A stretch of DNA of 64,000 nt from Stercorarius parasiticus (Eukaryota > Chordata > Aves > Charadriiformes > Stercorariidae): positions 175,582 through 239,581 of the forward strand of contig VWZL01001371.1 of assembly GCA_013396915.1 (NCBI GenBank), given 5' to 3'. Below are positions 59,816 through 64,000 of this stretch, piece by piece. The notes below the pieces were generated by a model. It made no database searches. It had not been told where the DNA came from and saw only the letters and a list, made by a program, of their open reading frames with translations. How positions within the stretch are numbered: the stretch's first letter is position 1; each line of letters starts with the position of its first letter. Position numbers and translations under genes: made by a program.

Positions 59816-62800
59816 TGTATGGGCTGTAATCAGCCAAGGGACGTAATCAGTTTTGGCTAATTTGTTGCAGGGCCTTTAACTTCACTTCCCCTTTCCCTGC
59901 TCTCTGACTGACAGTGGCTACTCTGTCCCTTATTTGCGACTGATCTCTGTAAACTAATTACTTTTACTGGGTCAGTGCTGTTATGAAATTATCATTTTAT
60001 GAGACTAAAAATAGCTCGGATCCAGTCAGCAAGCCAATCACTTCCCTTCATCTCCAGTGAAAATACAATGTTATCTTTAATCTGTGTTTCTTGGGCACTT
60101 ACTGTGATGCAGGCTAGAAGGAAGGCGGGGGGGAAGAAAGAGGAGCTTAGGAAAAATTCATAAATCAGTTGCTATAGATGCGCCTCTGCCAAGGTTTCCA
60201 TTGGTAAATTTAGCAGTCACGTTATAATTTTAGCCAGTACCGTTACTTGGCCTTATTCAAAATAATTTGCTTCTCACACAATGAGTTTACCTTAAAGGAA
60301 AGTGATTTTGTCTTGCACATTAAAAATGGTGTGTTTGCACATCCGTGCAATCATTACAAATAGGCAAAGCCACAAAAAGCCTAAAGATGGATAAATTTGT
60401 CTTTTTTAAGAGAGAGAAAAATCCAGTGAATTCCACTTGCTCTGAGAATGAATGAAGGTATTTTAATGCTTCTGGGGTTCTGTTGAAAACAAATAGCTCA
60501 AAAATGAGATGCTTGCCTGAGATTTACATCAGGATAGTGAAGGGACAAGGCTCCGTTTGTAGTTTCTGATCCAAAGGCATTTCGCACACAATATCTGTAG
60601 GTCCATTAGGTAAGAAAATTGATACACGTTTCATAGAAGATGAAGCTGGAGTCAAGAGAACAAAAGCTGAAGAAAATGGCTTCCTTGTGGAGCTCCATCA
60701 ATTCGTTGTTTGATTGGACTTTCTGTCTATGAAATTCAGGCAGTTCTTTGGCCTGTGGATGTACGAATTGTTGACTGTGTAGGAAATGGGGAGAGTGATG
60801 AAATTTTAGCGCCTTGCTTTACAAAGGAAATACCCCACATCTCATCCATCTTTCCATCGCCGATGTTAAATATGCAAAGTAGTGTTTCTATTAAAGCAAT
60901 TTTTCTGATTCAGTTTAATGGCAGTTACTGAAGTACTGACATGCACAATATGATTGCTGGGCCAAACAGCAATCTTTCCGGAGAACCCGGGAATGGCAGT
61001 GCTCCAGAGATGATTTATTATTTTCCTTACTTTGCAAACTCCTCCTAGTTTGCATGAAGGAGGGTGAATGAAGGTTACTATCAGCTTGAGTGGTTTCAGC
61101 GCTTTGCGGAGAGCTCTGCGCTCGCGCGGGAGCTGGCAGCGTTTGCAAGAAGCGTGGTCAGTGTTCAGTAAGTTCATGCTCGTCCAGCTGTCAGCAGTTT
61201 GGCAGCCAGGGTTTCACATGCTATTTCACTACTTCAGTTCCATCCCCTTTCTTGTCCGTGATGGAATACCAATAAAAAAGAAAGCCCAAGAAATAAGCAA
61301 AACCGGGAATGATGTTTCTTTCGGGGGGGTTGATCGGGTGTCGGTTCTCTCCGCTCTCTCTGACCCGCGTTTTGCAGAACCACGGGGTCCCAGCTGGAAC
61401 CAAGACAAACCAGGACAGACCGCTGCCCCTGCGTCCCTGCTCACCGAGCACTCGCCTAATAAAAACTGTAAGACATTTCAGGTCTTGCTCTAGATCAGGC
61501 TGTTGGCATAACCAGGCCAGGGCGTCTGTTTTATTGACTTCCTAGTGTTAACCTGGTTCCTTAAATGAATTGTATAGATAGGACTGTGTTGTCCAGGTGC
61601 ACTGATGTGTATCTTTCAAACTCATTGACCAGGCCAGCCGAATGTGAAAGAGGGATAGTGTTCTCCAAACCATTATGTTCTTGCAAATTGTGAGGGAGAC
61701 GGTGAGAGAAGAGAGATTCTCCTGGGACCACCCCGAGGGCGCCGAGCTGTGGGAGCTCGGCCTTCGTCAGGCAATAGCAAATCCCTCAGCGTTGTCCCTA
61801 AGCTCGCACCAGAACAAAACCCACCAATAACCTCTGTTCCTTGGTCTGGGGTGCTGCTGCTTTATTGACACAAACAGCCCAAAGATCGCGGTGCCGATTC
61901 CCTCAGGATACACTGCAGGTTTTCCCCCTTTCTGCCCCAGTCTGCTCCAGCTGTGGTGGGGTGGGGGTGCTCCCCCCCTGCTTTGGGTGCCGGTGCTGGG
62001 CTCTGGCATCCCCCAGACGCTCTGCAGAGCCCTGGGGACCTCCCCGCTCCCCGGGACGGCGCAGGGAGATGCGGCACTTGGGTTTTCCCATCTACAATTT
62101 GCTGCCTACACTGCAGGTCGCAGACGCTGCCCGAGAGTCAGAAACATACTGCTGTTGTCAGGTGGAATGAAAACAGCTATAAAAAGCTTAGAAAAAGATG
62201 TGCTCTGGGCAAAAACGGTGTGGGGTTTAGTGGCACAAGGGAGGTCTTGTACCGCAGCCGTGGTTGGGATGCTGCTGATGGGCAGTGAAACGTGAGGCTG
62301 CCCCTTCCACAACCAAACGCTATTTAAAAGGGAGTAAAACCAACACGCTGGTAACAAGGTGACAAAATTTATGATAATTAAACTGTCTCTATGTAGAGGT
62401 TAATCTGGTGGCTATTGCGTATGAAGTTAGCTACAAACCAAGCCAGGGACGTGGATGGTGACGGTGGGAACCAGCCCCGCGCTCGGCAGCACTTGCCTTG
62501 CTGCGATGGAGGGTCCTGGGGGTGAAAACCTCCCGCAGAACAAAGAAAAGGTGCTGGCAAAGCTAATAGTTATTGTATTGGTGTTTTAGACAAGGCCAAG
62601 AGAGGAGATGGGTAGTTGTTGGCCACTTGAGGAAAATGTTTCTGCATGAATTGGATAGCTGATTTTGAATTAATTTTGAATAGTTGTTTCAGTAATTCAG
62701 ATTGATTTAAGATGCACCCAAGAATAATGCTTTCATTATAAAACCTCCTGAGCAAAATTTAAATCGTGCTAAATTAAAAACAGCCTCTGTTAAACCAGGG

Positions 62801-63689
62801 CCGATGAGCACAGCAGAAGGATCAGAGATGCAGGGTCAGTGTAATTTAATTCCTTTGCTTTGTTTCCCATCCCAGAAGAGCTGGTGTACCTGTCTCCGCG
62901 GGTTGTTCGCTACCCAAGGAGCTGGCAAGCTGTCCTGGATTTCTCAGAACTCACTTGCATAGTAACCCCACCAAAGCAGCACTTACTCTATTTTATACAG
63001 TGTGTCACCTTCAAGAAGAAATGCATTTTTATTGCTTTTCAGTTATGGGTCAGTCTGGAAATTCAGTTGTATCCTGCAGATCCTGAGGAATCTGGAATAA
63101 CAGCAGCTGATGTACAGTCCAGCAGGAGAGTTAATGGTTTCCTAATGCTAGCCTTGTTTGTTTGTTTGAAGTAAACTTTCCCTTTTATATAAATGGACAT
63201 TTTTTTAATGTAATAAGATGGGAAAAGTTATCCTGCATGCTCCAAATCACTTTTATAAAGCACTTTGTCACAAGCAAATTCCAGTGTGAGGGAAATGTTC
63301 GCTTATCTGGATTTGAATGTTTCAGTGTTCAAAACAAAAAATACGTATGTGTATAGACTTGAGTTAAAAAACATTTTGCTTTACAATTTCTTGTTTTAAA
63401 TGCTGGCTGAATTTTTAAAGGCAAATGGCAGAAAATATTTCAGTTGTTTGTAAAAGCTGTGAGCGTTGCTGACATGCAGAGAGCGAACTGGCAGAAGTAA
63501 GCAGGCAAAGTCTGGTGTATTAAGAAGCACGTTAGAGACTTCGGCTGCATTTTTGGCAATGTCGGTGCAATAGGAATTGCCAGTTACTCTCATTAGCAAC
63601 AAGATCCTTCCAAACATACTGAAATGACTTCTGAAGAGATATATAGGAAATATTGTATGAAAATGCCAGTTTGTCAAAACTGAAAGGAT
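59816..63689. other. Unique non-coding stretch
   Basis: No gene recognised. Mostly AT-rich, with GC-rich patches at 61920-62080 and a TTTG tract at 63153-63169. Frames of up to about 140 codons overlap on both strands in the GC-rich parts. Confidence 0.5.
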
Positions 63690-63935
63690 TTATGGGGAAA
63701 TGAAGGGGGCCAGGGGACGTGGCGGGAGTCAGGAAGGTGGAAACGACCCGAGGCCAAAAGTTTTGTTTCTAGAGGTGATGAATTTGTGTGCCATGATGCC
63801 AAGCGGCGGGTGAGAGCTGTCGTAGGAGCCACCGGCACCATCCCTGCGCCCGCCCAGCTGGGACCCGCCACCTCCTCAGCAGCTCCACAACGTGCCTCCC
63901 GAGGGGCTCCGGCCGGGCCCTGCCGAGCTGCTCTG
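63690..63935. promoter_or_regulatory. CpG-enriched patch near window end
   Basis: About 16 CpGs in 245 bp at GC near 62%, observed/expected roughly 0.65-0.7 by hand count. A borderline island with no recognised gene beside it inside the window. Confidence 0.3.
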
Positions 63936-64000
63936 GCAGGAATTAGGTTTTTATGGCTCACAGTAACAACCTCTCTTCCTAGCACCGGGTTTGGGAAGCC

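Noticed and set aside
63153..63169. TTTG tract and other short tetranucleotide runs (22983, 39275, 47890)
   Set aside because: Three to four units only; ordinary background.
1..64000. tRNA, rRNA, CRISPR or prokaryotic operon features
   Set aside because: No cloverleaf with an intact B box, no repeat-spacer array and no tightly packed same-strand coding genes were seen.
1..64000. Endogenous retrovirus or other viral insertion
   Set aside because: No LTR pair, primer-binding site or recognisable gag/pol/env reading was seen on either strand.

Overview
The window looks like bird (Aves) nuclear DNA: non-coding, probably intronic or intergenic, sequence from a gene-poor region. The main evidence is a set of CR1 LINE 3' ends with the usual avian features: the tail octamer remnant (GATTCTNT type), the GGTTGGAAGGGACC block, and one recognisable C-terminal piece of CR1 ORF2. 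Interspersed repeats are otherwise sparse. A few very old SINE (MIR/CORE-like) relics also remain, as expected in a bird. I see nothing bacterial: no operons, rRNA, tRNA, CRISPR or phage genes. I also see no endogenous retrovirus that I could support.

Layout. 1-24 kb: a CR1 end cut by the window edge (1-115, minus), a CR1 end at 5961-6190 (plus), several MIR-like relics (3967-4090, 14594-14709, 15760-15822, 21561-21650), homopolymer and AT-rich tracts, and otherwise unique AT-rich sequence. 24-25.4 kb: a possible small spliced exon (24012-24142) followed by a CpG-rich patch (24395-24790) and a G-quadruplex motif. 25.4-34.7 kb: a clean 12-unit pentanucleotide minisatellite (26955-27014), a 14-bp palindrome and an old palindromic repeat (28972-29038). 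34.7-36.1 kb: an ATTA-rich block with a POU-like site, then a CpG-island-like segment with two RFX X-box motifs, one of them a perfect 20-bp palindrome. 39.9-41.4 kb: two CpG-rich patches. 43.1-43.7 kb: the best CR1 copy (minus). 47-55.5 kb: CR1 fragments, one MIR-like tail and small simple repeats. 58.2-58.5 kb: the best candidate protein-coding exon, on the minus strand, with a splice acceptor, an open frame of about 114 codons, strong third-position GC and a CpG island. 59.6-64 kb: two more CpG-rich patches.

No gene could be named. Most open frames are scattered, overlap one another on both strands and show no family resemblance, so they are omitted. The two exon candidates and the RFX-site CpG island are the places where a gene or promoter is most likely. 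All CpG and codon-position figures are hand counts from the sequence.
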